A stretch of DNA of 64,000 nt, from NCBI GenBank assembly GCA_026005135.1, contig BPKM01000002.1:372001-436000 (forward strand), in the 5' to 3' direction. How positions within the stretch are numbered: position 1 is the stretch's first letter; the number at the start of each line of letters is the position of its first letter. Both the position numbers and the translations under genes were made by a program. The notes under the pieces are model-generated. The model was not told the DNA's origin and ran no database searches. It worked only from the letters and a program-made list of their open reading frames with translations. The stretch is from Leptospiraceae bacterium. Its GTDB lineage: Bacteria > Spirochaetota > Leptospiria > Leptospirales > Leptonemataceae. Shown one piece after another: positions 25,425-35,543 of this stretch.

Positions 25425-28400
25425 CTAAAATTTAAAAAATAAAAATCTTATATAGGTCTTTTGCATTCTTTTTTCGATTCCTGTTCCTAAGATTAAAAAT
25501 CGTTTTATATCTTCCTGTTTATTATCTTCGTACCAGAAAAGCAGTCGCCATAATGCCCATATTTCGTAAGAATCCTTCGATTTATCTTCGAATTTCTGAA
25601 ATAATGTTAATAAAAAGTAATCATTATTTTCGTAAGAATTTTCTTTTCCATAATATAATATACATAATAATTGACAATGATTTATACGAGACCCTTCTTT
25701 ACTCCTCCATCCCAAAGTAGGATAAATATATAAATTTTCTTCATAATCTGTCTGAGAATAATAATAAAAAGGTAAAAATACATTTGTATAATTGTTATTA
25801 TATTTATTTACCCAGAATAAAGGAGTAATATTATAACTATAATTATTTGGACCATTATAATTTCTATGTCCAAGTAGATAGAAAAATAAATTAAAATGGT
25901 CTTTATCTTTGTAACCACTTAATAATGGATAAATTACCATATCATTGAATTTTTTATCTTCCCAATCCATGGTTAATAATGGAAAAATGGTAAAATAATC
26001 TTTTTTTCTATACCATATAAAAGGATAAAGTGTTAAATATCTATCTCTTTTATACCAGAATAAAGGAAAAGCCTGATAATATCCTTCCTTTGGGCAAAGA
26101 TAAATAAAATGAAAATAATGTCCAAAATCACAATTATAACTAATACCTATAATGGGAAAAATAACAAAAAATTTATTATTACTACTAAATTCACTCCAGA
26201 TTAGAGGGAAGATAGTAAAAGATTTATGATTATTACTAAATTCACTCCAGATTAGAGGTAAGATAGTAAAAAATATACTATTATCATCAAAGAAACTCCA
26301 GAATAGAGGGAAGATTCTAAAATATTTAGTATTAGTAGAAGAAGAATATTTTTTACAATAACGAATTATATTATATGAAATATCATCACAATCATCAAAA
26401 TCCAATCTTAATAAGGGAAAAAATATAATCGTTTCTGTATATGATTTATCATCTTTTGGATTATACTTATTAAACCAGTTAAATAATAATAAGAAATATA
26501 TACTATGTGTATAGGTTGTGAATTGATTGGTTTTTTCGTTATAATAAGCATCTCTCCCTATATATAATACTGGAAATAAAGTAATAAAATCTATATAAGT
26601 GATTTGTTTTATATTTATATTTTCTGATTGGTTTTCGATTTCTTTGTTTTTATTATTTTTATTTTTTTCTGTTATATCTTTTTGTATTTTTTCTGTTTCT
26701 GGTCTATATATTTTTGTATCTATGGAATGATAATATAATAAAATCCATAAATAAGATGATTCTCTATTTTCTTTATCTATGGTTTTATTATAAGCATATA
26801 AGGGGAAAATATAAGAACCTGATTCTTTTTCTGAATAATAAAATTTTGATAGGGGCCATAAAATAGATAATTCTTTTTCTTCTCCATTTACAGTTGATAA
26901 CCAGAAAGGAAATAAATTAAATTTCTTTTGATTTTGATTTTTATCTGGTTTATCATAAAAATAAAAAATAGGAAAGATATAACTCCAGCTTACACTTTCT
27001 TTATCGGATTTAATATTAGTACTACTGATATAAAAAAATGGTAAAATAATAGAAAAATCTTTTTCTTCGTTATTGGAAATTTCTTTTTTATTCCAGTATA
27101 ATAATAACCAGAAAGTAGAATGTTCGATAAGATTATCATTATTTAGATTGATTTCTTTATTATAATAATGGAATAAAGAAAAATGTCTAATTCTTTCTGT
27201 TTCTTCTTCTTTCTGTCTTTTATAAGCATAGAAAGGAAAAATATAAGAACCTGATTCTTTTTCTGAATAATAAAATTTTGATAGGGGCCAGAAATAAGAA
27301 CGTTCTAATAGTTTATCTTCTTCTGTATAATTTTCTACATAAAAGTTAAAAAAGATAAATCTTGTATAATCCTTATCTTCCTGTGCATATCCATATAAAG
27401 GAATAAATAAAGGAAAGATTGCAGTATATTTTATGGGTTTTCCATCTATTTCGTCATCGTACCATAAACCTGCTGCAAAATAAAAGGATACTTTTTTATT
27501 CGTCTCTGGATTCCAGCTTAACCAGGTTAATGGTAATATTCTAAAATGCTTCCAGTGTTCTATTTTTGTATTTTGCTGGATTTGTTTTTCTCCCAATAAT
27601 GTTACACCTTCTGATTTATTTTTATTCTTATAAGAATAAGAATCTATATATTTTATCCAGCCAAAGAAAAATAACCACGAAGTATAGGTATCTGCATTTT
27701 CTCTATCAAATGGGTCTTTCTTCTCGGTCTGGATTTGTTCATTCTCTATTTCAATTGATGATTCTCTATATTCTTTAATTGATTCTATACTTAATGGAAC
27801 TTTTTGTCTTGTAGAAAATCGAAATACATTATATAAAAAAGAATGATCAGCATCTATATAAAGATAATTATTTTTTATTTTAATTTTATTGGAACTATAA
27901 TTATAAGCAAGCCATAAATCAAAATCCTTTCTCTTATCCTGATATTTCAATCTTATAGGAAACCAAACCACTCCATTGCTATCTGGTGTTTTCCATTCAT
28001 AATAAAGTAATGACCATAAATAATGCTTTTCTTCTTTAGAATTTGTAAACTGAAAATATACTGGCGAAACAATTAATTTATGATTTATATCTTTATTTAA
28101 AGGTTCATAATTCTTATAATACCATAGAGGAAACAATAAACTTCCCTTAGAATTTTTGGAATATTTTAATTCCTCTGATGAATTATGAGAATTACTACTT
28201 AATACACGTGTTTTCTGTACAAAAATCTGTGCTGTATTTTCTTCTGAATTTGATAAATCTTCCCAATCATAATAAATTAAAAACCACTGCCATTTACGTT
28301 TTTCTTCTTTATTTTGATATTTCATATAAATAGGAGATATAAATAACCTGGTATATGTTTCTACTTCTCCATTATGATAAACAATTGATTGATTCTGTTT

Positions 28401-30632
28401 TAAAGGTGCAAATTTCCAGTAAATTAAAGGAAGAAATGTATAAGATTTTGTATAGGAAATATTATCTTCTGTAAAATCATAACTTTTACTAAATAAAATT
28501 AAATAATTTTCGAAGGTTTTTTCTCCAGTATCTTTTCTTTGATTGAAATAAAAAGGAATAAAATAAAAATAATCATTCTTCTTATACCATACCAATGGAA
28601 TAAAATTAATTCGATTTAATTCTATATCTTTTATTGTTTCATTATAATCTCTTCCTATCCATAAAAATGGAAAAAATACAAATTTTTTTATATATCGATT
28701 TTCTTTTTCTCCTTTATTATAACCATCATAACTAAAATGAAATAATCCTACATAATTCTCAAATTCTTTATTACCTTTATTATCTCTTTGATTAAAATAA
28801 AAAGGAATAAAATAAAAATAATCATTCTTCTTATACCATACCAATGGAATAAAATTAATTCGATTTAATTCTATATCTTTTATCGATTCATTATAATCTC
28901 TTCCTATCCATAAAAATGGAAAAAATATAAATTTTTTTATATATCGATTTTCTTTTTCTTCTTTATTATAACCATCATAACCAAAATGAAATAATCCTAC
29001 ATAATTCTCAAATTCTTTATTACCTTTATTATCTCTTTGATTGAAATAAAAAGGAATAAAATAAAAATAATCATTCTTCTTATACCATACCAATGGAATA
29101 AAATTAATTCGATTTAATTCTATATCTTTTATTGTTTCATTATAATCTCTTCCTATCCATAAAAATGGAAAAAATACAAATTTTTTTATATATCGATTTT
29201 CTTTTTCTCCTTTATTATAACCATCATAACTAAAATGAAATAATCCTACATAATTCTCAAATTCTTTATTACCTTTATTATCTCTTTGATTGAAATAAAA
29301 AGGAATAAAATAAAAATAATCATTCTTCTTATACCATACCAATGGAATAAAATTAATTCGATTTAATTCTATATCTTTTATTGTTTCATTATAATCTCTT
29401 CCTATCCATAAAAATGGAAAAAATACAAATTTTTTTATATATCGATTTTCTTTTTCTCCTTTATTATAACCATCATAACTAAAATGAAATAATCCTACAT
29501 AATTCTCAAATTCTTTATTACCTTTATTATCTCTTTGATTGAAATAAAAAGGAATAAAATAAAAATAATCATTCTTCTTATACCATACCAATGGAATAAA
29601 ATTAATTCGATTTAATTCTATATCTTTTATTGTTTCATTATAATCTCTTCCTATCCATAAAAATGGAAAAAATACAAATTTTTTTATATATCGATTTTCT
29701 TTTTCTCCTTTATTATAACTATCATAACTAAAATGAAATAATCCTACATAATTCTCAAATTCTTTATTACCTTTATTATCTCTTTGATTAAAATAAAAAG
29801 GAATAAAATAAAAATAATCATTCTTCTTATACCATACCAATGGAATAAAATTAATTCGATTTAATTCTATATCTTTTATTGTTTCATTATAATCTCTTCC
29901 TATCCATAAAAATGGAAAAAAAACGAAATAGCGTAAATAATGATCCGTTTCTTTATCTGGATATCGTTTATAACGAAAATGAAATAGAGTAAACCAGTTT
30001 CTCCAGTATTCTTCTTGTTTATAAGATTTACTACCCGGCATTGGTCCCACATAAATTGGCAAAACAAAGGGATGAAGAATACTTATAAAAAATCTCTTAT
30101 TAGTATTTTTATCTCGTGAATAATAATAAATAGGAAATAACCAATTCGCTCTCTTATTAGTATCTTCCTTTAAGCAAAATATATATACTGGACAAAAAGT
30201 AGATGTTTCTTTTTCTTTATCATAAAATCCTAACCAGAAAAAATGAAAATCATTCTGATAATATCGTTTCCGTATATACAATGGTGTAAATAATAATAAA
30301 CGATTATCTTTCTTACTTGCTAAATAAGAAAATAACGAAAAAGGAAATAATCCAAAACGTGTTGTTAAAGGAAATTCCCATTTTGTATATCTTTCTGTTG
30401 ATGTTATTGATAATAATAATATTTCCCATTCTTTTGCATTTTGTGTTTTCCATTCCTGTTTATAAAAAAGTAAAGGGGGACCACTCCATTCATAATCATC
30501 ATCATTCTTAACATAATATTTCAGGGATAAATCTTCCCATCCAGATGGATAAAACTTTTCGTAAAATGGATAAGAAAATAGTTCATTTATACAAATAAAA
30601 ATTAATAATAACAATAAAGTTTTTATCTTCAT
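25425..30632 (-). CDS. Giant secreted aromatic-rich repeat protein, candidate outer-membrane protein
   Basis: A 1735-residue protein with a signal peptide (KIKTLLLLLIFICINELFS, then YPF). The whole mature sequence is built from short strand-like segments such as 'FFPFLWIGRD', 'FIPLVWYKK', 'FYFIPFYFNQR' and 'FTIFPLLT', each about ten residues and rich in Phe, Tyr, Trp and Pro, separated by polar turns. Near the N-terminus six copies of an 83-residue unit follow one another almost without change, while the rest is more diverged. Similar 'FPLFW' repeat proteins occur in other diderm bacteria from memory, with no known function. The alternating aromatic strands suggest a beta structure at the outer membrane or surface; this is inference. 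It is convergent with the zinc-ribbon gene. Confidence 0.75.
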   Translation of the reverse strand: MKIKTLLLLLIFICINELFSYPFYEKFYPSGWEDLSLKYYVKNDDDYEWSGPPLLFYKQEWKTQNAKEWEILLLSITSTERYTKWEFPLTTRFGLFPFSLFSYLASKKDNRLLLFTPLYIRKRYYQNDFHFFWLGFYDKEKETSTFCPVYIFCLKEDTNKRANWLFPIYYYSRDKNTNKRFFISILHPFVLPIYVGPMPGSKSYKQEEYWRNWFTLFHFRYKRYPDKETDHYLRYFVFFPFLWIGRDYNETIKDIELNRINFIPLVWYKKNDYFYFIPFYFNQRDNKGNKEFENYVGLFHFSYDSYNKGEKENRYIKKFVFFPFLWIGRDYNETIKDIELNRINFIPLVWYKKNDYFYFIPFYFNQRDNKGNKEFENYVGLFHFSYDGYNKGEKENRYIKKFVFFPFLWIGRDYNETIKDIELNRINFIPLVWYKKNDYFYFIPFYFNQRDNKGNKEFENYVGLFHFSYDGYNKGEKENRYIKKFVFFPFLWIGRDYNETIKDIELNRINFIPLVWYKKNDYFYFIPFYFNQRDNKGNKEFENYVGLFHFGYDGYNKEEKENRYIKKFIFFPFLWIGRDYNESIKDIELNRINFIPLVWYKKNDYFYFIPFYFNQRDNKGNKEFENYVGLFHFSYDGYNKGEKENRYIKKFVFFPFLWIGRDYNETIKDIELNRINFIPLVWYKKNDYFYFIPFYFNQRKDTGEKTFENYLILFSKSYDFTEDNISYTKSYTFLPLIYWKFAPLKQNQSIVYHNGEVETYTRLFISPIYMKYQNKEEKRKWQWFLIYYDWEDLSNSEENTAQIFVQKTRVLSSNSHNSSEELKYSKNSKGSLLFPLWYYKNYEPLNKDINHKLIVSPVYFQFTNSKEEKHYLWSLLYYEWKTPDSNGVVWFPIRLKYQDKRKDFDLWLAYNYSSNKIKIKNNYLYIDADHSFLYNVFRFSTRQKVPLSIESIKEYRESSIEIENEQIQTEKKDPFDRENADTYTSWLFFFGWIKYIDSYSYKNKNKSEGVTLLGEKQIQQNTKIEHWKHFRILPLTWLSWNPETNKKVSFYFAAGLWYDDEIDGKPIKYTAIFPLFIPLYGYAQEDKDYTRFIFFNFYVENYTEEDKLLERSYFWPLSKFYYSEKESGSYIFPFYAYKRQKEEETERIRHFSLFHYYNKEINLNNDNLIEHSTFWLLLYWNKKEISNNEEKDFSIILPFFYISSTNIKSDKESVSWSYIFPIFYFYDKPDKNQNQKKFNLFPFWLSTVNGEEKELSILWPLSKFYYSEKESGSYIFPLYAYNKTIDKENRESSYLWILLYYHSIDTKIYRPETEKIQKDITEKNKNNKNKEIENQSENINIKQITYIDFITLFPVLYIGRDAYYNEKTNQFTTYTHSIYFLLLFNWFNKYNPKDDKSYTETIIFFPLLRLDFDDCDDISYNIIRYCKKYSSSTNTKYFRIFPLFWSFFDDNSIFFTILPLIWSEFSNNHKSFTIFPLIWSEFSSNNKFFVIFPIIGISYNCDFGHYFHFIYLCPKEGYYQAFPLFWYKRDRYLTLYPFIWYRKKDYFTIFPLLTMDWEDKKFNDMVIYPLLSGYKDKDHFNLFFYLLGHRNYNGPNNYSYNITPLFWVNKYNNNYTNVFLPFYYYSQTDYEENLYIYPTLGWRSKEGSRINHCQLLCILYYGKENSYENNDYFLLTLFQKFEDKSKDSYEIWALWRLLFWYEDNKQEDIKRFLILGTGIEKRMQKTYIRFLFFKF
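28536..29926. repeat. 249-bp tandem repeats inside the giant gene
   Basis: About 5.6 copies of a 249-bp (83-codon) unit lie in tandem. A shared marker, the QR codons before 'DNKG', recurs at 28541, 28790, 29039, 29288, 29537 and 29786, exactly 249 bases apart. Copies differ at only a few positions (for example GGEKEN versus EEKEN, NETIK versus NESIK). Such identity within one gene implies recent duplication or gene conversion. Copy-number change would preserve the frame. Confidence 0.95.
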
Positions 30633-30713
30633 ATCTTTGATATATTAGACAATATTTTATTATTTTTTGTTCTTAAAAAAATTTTAAATTATCTTGTAAG
30701 TCAAATAATTTTA

Positions 30714-31481
30714 TTATATTAAACTATGAATTATACCTCCATCAACTGCTATGCTTGAACCAGTAATATAACTGGAATCATCTGATAGTAAAAAAGCTCC
30801 TACTTTACCAATTTCTTCTATGGTTCCATATCGTTTTAAAGGAATTTGATTTTCGAAAAAATGGCGGATTTGTTGTTCTGTTTTTCCTTGATTTTCTGCT
30901 ATTTTTTGATCTAATTGACGTATTCTATCTGTATCTATCCTTCCCGGCATTAAGCAATTTAAACGAATATTGGGTGCCCATTCCTTTGATAATGTTTTTA
31001 TCAATGCTGTAATACCACTTCGAAAAACATTGGATAAAATAAGATTTTCTACTGGTTCTTTTACAGCAAAAGAAGTAATAATTAAAATAGAACCTTTTTT
31101 ATTTTTTAGATAGGGATAAACCAATCTTAATAATCGAATAGGATTTAATAACATAAATTCAAATGAATGTTGCCAATCTTTATCATGAAAATCTAAAAAT
31201 TTCCCTGCTGGTGGTCCACCATAATTTATTAACAGTCCATCTATATCATTTAATATTGCTATCCCTTTATTAAACCATTCTTCAATAGAAGTGTAATTAT
31301 TTACATCAACAGTCCAGTAAAATACAGATTCACTGCGGATTTGATTTAATTCTTTTACAGCATTTTCTAAATTTTCTTTATTTCTGCTTCCTATAAAAAT
31401 TTGATGATTACGTTTTACCAATTCTTTTGCTATTCCAAAACCTATACCTTTACTTGCCCCTAAAAGAAAATATTTCTTCAT
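30714..31481 (-). CDS. SDR-family oxidoreductase with atypical active site
   Basis: A 255-residue short-chain dehydrogenase. The Rossmann motif 'LLGASKGIGFGIAKEL' lies near the N-terminus, 'LLINYGGPPAGKF' replaces the usual NNAG, and the C-terminus has 'LSDDSSYITGSSIAVDGGII'. The usual YxxxK catalytic pair aligns with 'SNVFR' in 'NLILSNVFRSGITALIKTL', so Tyr is Ser and Lys is Arg. This matches a BKR-like SDR subgroup with an 'LSNxxR' motif (from memory), so the change is probably a family trait rather than decay. The reaction is uncertain. Confidence 0.8.
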   Translation of the reverse strand: MKKYFLLGASKGIGFGIAKELVKRNHQIFIGSRNKENLENAVKELNQIRSESVFYWTVDVNNYTSIEEWFNKGIAILNDIDGLLINYGGPPAGKFLDFHDKDWQHSFEFMLLNPIRLLRLVYPYLKNKKGSILIITSFAVKEPVENLILSNVFRSGITALIKTLSKEWAPNIRLNCLMPGRIDTDRIRQLDQKIAENQGKTEQQIRHFFENQIPLKRYGTIEEIGKVGAFLLSDDSSYITGSSIAVDGGIIHSLI

Positions 31482-31586
31482 ATTTTTAATAATATTTTTT
31501 AATATTATAGTGACAATCTTTTTTAATAAAAATAAATAAAATAAAAAATTAGATGTCGAATTAATAATGTTGATTATATTATATTT

Positions 31587-32459
31587 ATGAAAAATTATCC
31601 TGATTTTGTTTTAACAACATCTGGAAGATTTACAAGTGATGGTGCTGGTGTTAGATTAAAGCGTATTTTACCAATTTTTAAAAATTATCGCGAAATTTTC
31701 GAAGTTAATCCTTTCTTGTTATTAGATGAATTTAAAAGCGAAAATGAAAATGATTATCGAAATGGATTTCCTTTACATCCTCATAAAGGTTTTCAGACAA
31801 TTACATATATGAAATGGGGTTCATTTGAACATAAAGACTCTCTTGGGAATTCTGGTATTATTAAAGAAGGTGGTATACAATGGATGGTAGCAGGTTCAGG
31901 TCTCCAGCATAGCGAAATGCCAATCATAAATCAGGATAAAAGAATATGGGGGTATCAATTATGGTTTAATCTTCCTAAACAATATAAGTATGTTGATCCT
32001 TATTACAAAAATATCCAGAAAGAAGAATTACCACTATTAAATTTAAAAGAAGGAATAATTAAAATTCTTTTTGGCAAAACGAATTATTCCGAAGAAAAAG
32101 GAATTCAAAATCCATACTGGAAATTGAATTATTATGATGTTACAATTTATCCCGAACAAAGTTTATATTTTAACCATCAAGTAATTGATATAGAAGATTG
32201 GATAATTTGTTATGTATATCAGAATGAAATCCACTTAAATATAAAACTAAACCATAAAGAAACATTCTATAAGTTAGTAGAAAATCAATTAATTCTTTTA
32301 GAAAAGGGTAATATTCTCGAAATAAAAAATTTATCTGATAAACCATCTCAATTTTTATTTTTGAATTCGACCAAATTAAATGAACCAATTGTTCGATATG
32401 GTCCATTTGTTATGAACACAGAAAAAGAAATTTTAGAAGCAATACATCAATTTTCATAA
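31587..32459 (+). CDS. Pirin-family cupin protein
   Basis: A 290-residue bicupin. The N-terminal metal-binding cupin has 'NPFLLLDEFKSE', 'GFPLHPHKGFQTITYM', 'FEHKDSLGNSG' and 'GSGLQHSEMP', which carry the His and Glu ligands for iron as in pirin and quercetinase-like YhhW. The C-terminal Pirin_C cupin is at about 180-280 and ends 'RYGPFVMNTEKEILEAI', typical of the family. The natural substrate is not predictable. It starts 105 bp from the divergent SDR gene, with TATATT six bases before the ATG and no ribosome binding site. It ends 5 bp from the convergent Crp-like gene. Confidence 0.9.
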   Translation: MKNYPDFVLTTSGRFTSDGAGVRLKRILPIFKNYREIFEVNPFLLLDEFKSENENDYRNGFPLHPHKGFQTITYMKWGSFEHKDSLGNSGIIKEGGIQWMVAGSGLQHSEMPIINQDKRIWGYQLWFNLPKQYKYVDPYYKNIQKEELPLLNLKEGIIKILFGKTNYSEEKGIQNPYWKLNYYDVTIYPEQSLYFNHQVIDIEDWIICYVYQNEIHLNIKLNHKETFYKLVENQLILLEKGNILEIKNLSDKPSQFLFLNSTKLNEPIVRYGPFVMNTEKEILEAIHQFS

Positions 32460-32464
32460 CAAAA

Positions 32465-33121
32465 TTATACCTTAGATACTTTTCGCTTTGATTTGATTTT
32501 TGTTTGTACGATTCGTTGTAATTCTTTTAAATTAGGAACTACGATTTTATCCGCATATAATTCAATTTTTCCTTGTTTTACGAGAGACATTAAAATACTA
32601 TTTACTTCTGCAATGGGTAAACCGCACCAATTAGCGATATCATCAGCAGTTGTTTGTAAGGAAACAGAATTAACCTGCCATGCTATAGGATTATGTTCTG
32701 TTAACATTAAAAAAACATCAATTACTCTTGCAGTAGGATCTTCAATTAAAAGATTCTTTAAGCGTCTTTTTGCATCATAAATTCGCTTTGCAAAAATAAC
32801 TAAAAGATTATAGACCATTTGTGGATGTTTTTGTATAAGTTGAGTAAAACTTTCTTTATTAAATTCTAATACCTTAACTTCTGTAATTGCTATAGCTGAT
32901 GCACTTCTTGGTTCTTCTTCGAGCAAAGCCATTTCTCCAAAAATACTTCCTTCTTCCATTATATCTAAGGTTTTTTGTGTTTTACCAAATATTTTTACAA
33001 TTTTTACTTTTCCTTTTATGATAATAAATAGACTATTTCCTGGTTCCCATTCACAAAATATCATCTGGCCAGGCTTAAATTCTTTACCATATTTCTGAAA
33101 CAATGCTTCTGATATATCCAT
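32465..33121 (-). CDS. Crp/Fnr-family transcription regulator
   Basis: A 218-residue regulator. The cyclic-nucleotide-binding beta barrel is at about 10-120; the phosphate cassette region reads 'GEMALLEEEPRSASAIAI'. A dimerisation helix follows, then a winged HTH at about 145-205 ('QTTADDIANWCGLPIAEVNSILMSLVKQGKIEL'). The cassette Arg is present, so cAMP or a related nucleotide could bind; a class III cyclase is encoded at 61570. It starts directly after another cNMP-domain protein gene (stop at 33122), so the two are expressed together. Confidence 0.85.
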   Translation of the reverse strand: MDISEALFQKYGKEFKPGQMIFCEWEPGNSLFIIIKGKVKIVKIFGKTQKTLDIMEEGSIFGEMALLEEEPRSASAIAITEVKVLEFNKESFTQLIQKHPQMVYNLLVIFAKRIYDAKRRLKNLLIEDPTARVIDVFLMLTEHNPIAWQVNSVSLQTTADDIANWCGLPIAEVNSILMSLVKQGKIELYADKIVVPNLKELQRIVQTKIKSKRKVSKV

Positions 33122-34210
33122 TTATTTATTCTCCATTAATTCTAAACGCTTTTTTGCCTGTTTCGACAATTCATCTTCTGGTTTTATCATCAATACTTTC
33201 TGATAGAATAACTTAGCTTTTTTAAAGTCTTTTAAAATTTCAAATACTATAGCAATTTGCAATAGAGCATTTTTTGTATATTTACCTTCTGGATATTCTT
33301 TTAAATATTTTAATAATAATTCAAGCCCACCTTTATAGTTTTTTAGTAAAATTAATAATCGACCTTTTTCGTATAAAAAAAATTCCTTAGCTTCTGGATT
33401 ATTCTGATATTCTTTTGAATTTTCCAATTCGATAACAAGTTCATATGCTTCTTTAATTTGATTATTCTGTACAAAAATTTCTATTTTTTCCATTAACTCA
33501 TTTATAGAAAACATTTTATTAATACTATCTTCAAGAGAATCCTCATTATTAACCTCTGGCATTTGAAATAATTCATCATCAACCATAGATAAACCTGTTT
33601 CCCTTATTTGTTCTTGCTCATATGCACTCATTAATTTTGTCATATATGATTCTAAAGAAGGTATATCAATAGGAAAGGTTTCTCCTTTGCGAGCTTTTAA
33701 TAATAACATTTCTGCTCTTTCTTTAAATTTGCCATCTGGATAATAATACAGATATTTTTCGAAAACATATTGGGCATGTTCTAAATTACCAGACATATAA
33801 AAAGATTCACCAACATTCATAAGTTCATATTCTGGATCTTTTATGTTATCTACTTTTAGAATTTCTCTAATTTTTGCATGAATTTGTCTTAATTCCTTAG
33901 AAAATACCTTAGACATCTGTAAAACAAGTCTCGTATTTTTTAAAGCTAATTGTTGGAATTCATCAGGCTTTAAAATAACAACTCTTGCTCCACCTACTAC
34001 TTGTGCAGTTTCTTCTCTTGGATATTTGCCTAAGGTGGATTTTACACCAAAAAATTCCCCTACCTTAACAATATATTTTTCTTCTTTTTCTCCATCTAAG
34101 GAAGCATAAATAAGTACTACCTGTCCTGATTGTAATAAATAGATATAGTCACTTTTATCACCTTCAAAATATATAATAGCTCCTTTCGGATATTCTTTTA
34201 TCGCTGGCAT
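33122..34210 (-). CDS. cNMP-binding domain protein with TPR-like repeats
   Basis: A 362-residue protein with an N-terminal cyclic-nucleotide-binding domain (about 5-115, 'GAIIYFEGDKSDYIYLLQSGQVVLIYAS' pattern). The cassette is degenerate ('YPREETAQVVGGARVVIL'), so nucleotide binding is doubtful. The rest is helical with tetratricopeptide-like repeats ('EHAQYVFEKYLYYYPDGKFKERA'; 'GGLELLLKYLKEYPEGKYTKNALLQIA'; 'KKAKLFYQKVLMIKPEDELSKQA'). There is no DNA-binding domain. It sits between the amidohydrolase-like gene (2 bp gap) and the Crp-like regulator (abutting), and may be a scaffold or modulator in that unit. Confidence 0.8.
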   Translation of the reverse strand: MPAIKEYPKGAIIYFEGDKSDYIYLLQSGQVVLIYASLDGEKEEKYIVKVGEFFGVKSTLGKYPREETAQVVGGARVVILKPDEFQQLALKNTRLVLQMSKVFSKELRQIHAKIREILKVDNIKDPEYELMNVGESFYMSGNLEHAQYVFEKYLYYYPDGKFKERAEMLLLKARKGETFPIDIPSLESYMTKLMSAYEQEQIRETGLSMVDDELFQMPEVNNEDSLEDSINKMFSINELMEKIEIFVQNNQIKEAYELVIELENSKEYQNNPEAKEFFLYEKGRLLILLKNYKGGLELLLKYLKEYPEGKYTKNALLQIAIVFEILKDFKKAKLFYQKVLMIKPEDELSKQAKKRLELMENK

Positions 34211-34212
34211 AA

Positions 34213-35409
34213 TTAATCAAACTCTACTGGTAAAAAGGGAAATTGTACAATCTTCCCTATTTTAAATAAAATTTCATTAAATTTTTTCGTAAAACCTTTT
34301 TTAATTAGACGATGTTTTTTTTTAATCTTTAATTCTTCGAAAGGAATTTCTAAATATTCAAATAATGAAAGGAATTCAGAACTTCCATAAATAGGTACTC
34401 CCTTATGGACTACTAATAATATATCATTTAAATCTAAATCCCAGATAAAATCATGATTTTCTGGCGAAATTTTATCTATAATGATAAAACTTGCTTCGGA
34501 ATTATTGGTTAAAATTTTATCTTTTTTTAGAAAGAAAGCTTCTACGGGATTATCTAATATCATTTTGAAAATAACTTTACTATCAGATATATATTTATGA
34601 GCTGTTTTAAGAGTTGAAAGTAAATTCAAACTTCCATACATACTACTTCCACTACCAAGACAAACACGGATTTCTTTTTCGAGAATTAAATCAATCGGTG
34701 CAGTTTTACCATAAATATATTCATTTACTTCTGGTACCCAAACAAAACTACAATCATATTCTTTTATAAGTTCAATATCTTCTTTATTTAAGGATATACC
34801 ATGTATCAAAACAGTATTACGATCTAATGCATTTAATTCTTTTAAAATTCTAATACTATTTTTACTTTCTGTATCAAAACCTTCACCAACACGAATAATA
34901 AAAGGTAGATTCTTTTGTTTTGCATATTCAAATTCTTCTTTAATACCTTTACCCCAGTTTAAAGCATAACTTACAGGAGAATGCGATATTCCAAAATCCT
35001 GCAATAAATCTATATCTAATTCCTCTATTAAATCTTCAAATACAAATTTAGGAATAGGATCAATAACAAACGTCACACCAGAAATGATATTTTTATAACT
35101 TCCTAAAAAATATAAATCTTCTCTATCTAAAAGCATTCTTTCTTCGAATAAAGAAGAAGATTTTAATTCGTTATCCCACATTAACCAGTTATAATAAGGA
35201 AAATTTTTTCCTTCGTATGCTAAATAAGTGGCAAGTAAATTATCAAAACTATTTATAAAAGAAGGAAGAATAGTTCTTCCATGTAAATTAATCTGTAAAT
35301 CTGATTCATTATATTCTAATAATATTTTATCATTTTTTATATAAATATCAAATGAATCTTTAATTCGATAAGAATCAACATAAGTAGCATTATATAAATT
35401 CCAAACCAT
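34213..35409 (-). CDS. Amidohydrolase-like protein lacking metal ligands
   Basis: A 398-residue protein with the amidohydrolase fold (small beta N- and C-domains around a TIM barrel). Family landmarks are changed. The first-strand HxH, expected in 'PGFINAHxHL', reads 'PSFINSFDNLL'. The mid-barrel His segment reads 'IIRVGEGFDTE'. 'VLIHGISL' keeps its His. The catalytic Asp segment reads 'LGSGSSMYGS' where active enzymes have GTDS. At least three metal or catalytic residues are missing, so it is probably a pseudoenzyme with a regulatory or structural role. It heads the operon with the cNMP-TPR and Crp-like genes, which supports a sensing role (inference). Confidence 0.75.
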   Translation of the reverse strand: MVWNLYNATYVDSYRIKDSFDIYIKNDKILLEYNESDLQINLHGRTILPSFINSFDNLLATYLAYEGKNFPYYNWLMWDNELKSSSLFEERMLLDREDLYFLGSYKNIISGVTFVIDPIPKFVFEDLIEELDIDLLQDFGISHSPVSYALNWGKGIKEEFEYAKQKNLPFIIRVGEGFDTESKNSIRILKELNALDRNTVLIHGISLNKEDIELIKEYDCSFVWVPEVNEYIYGKTAPIDLILEKEIRVCLGSGSSMYGSLNLLSTLKTAHKYISDSKVIFKMILDNPVEAFFLKKDKILTNNSEASFIIIDKISPENHDFIWDLDLNDILLVVHKGVPIYGSSEFLSLFEYLEIPFEELKIKKKHRLIKKGFTKKFNEILFKIGKIVQFPFLPVEFD

Positions 35410-35543
35410 TATTCTATATTTTCGGTTTTTTTTTTGGTCATATACAATGGCTATTCTAAGATAAAACCGATATTATTTTAGATCTTAAAAATCATATAAA
35501 ATACTTTAAATTAATATTCCAGACTTTTTTCGATTTTTTTGGA

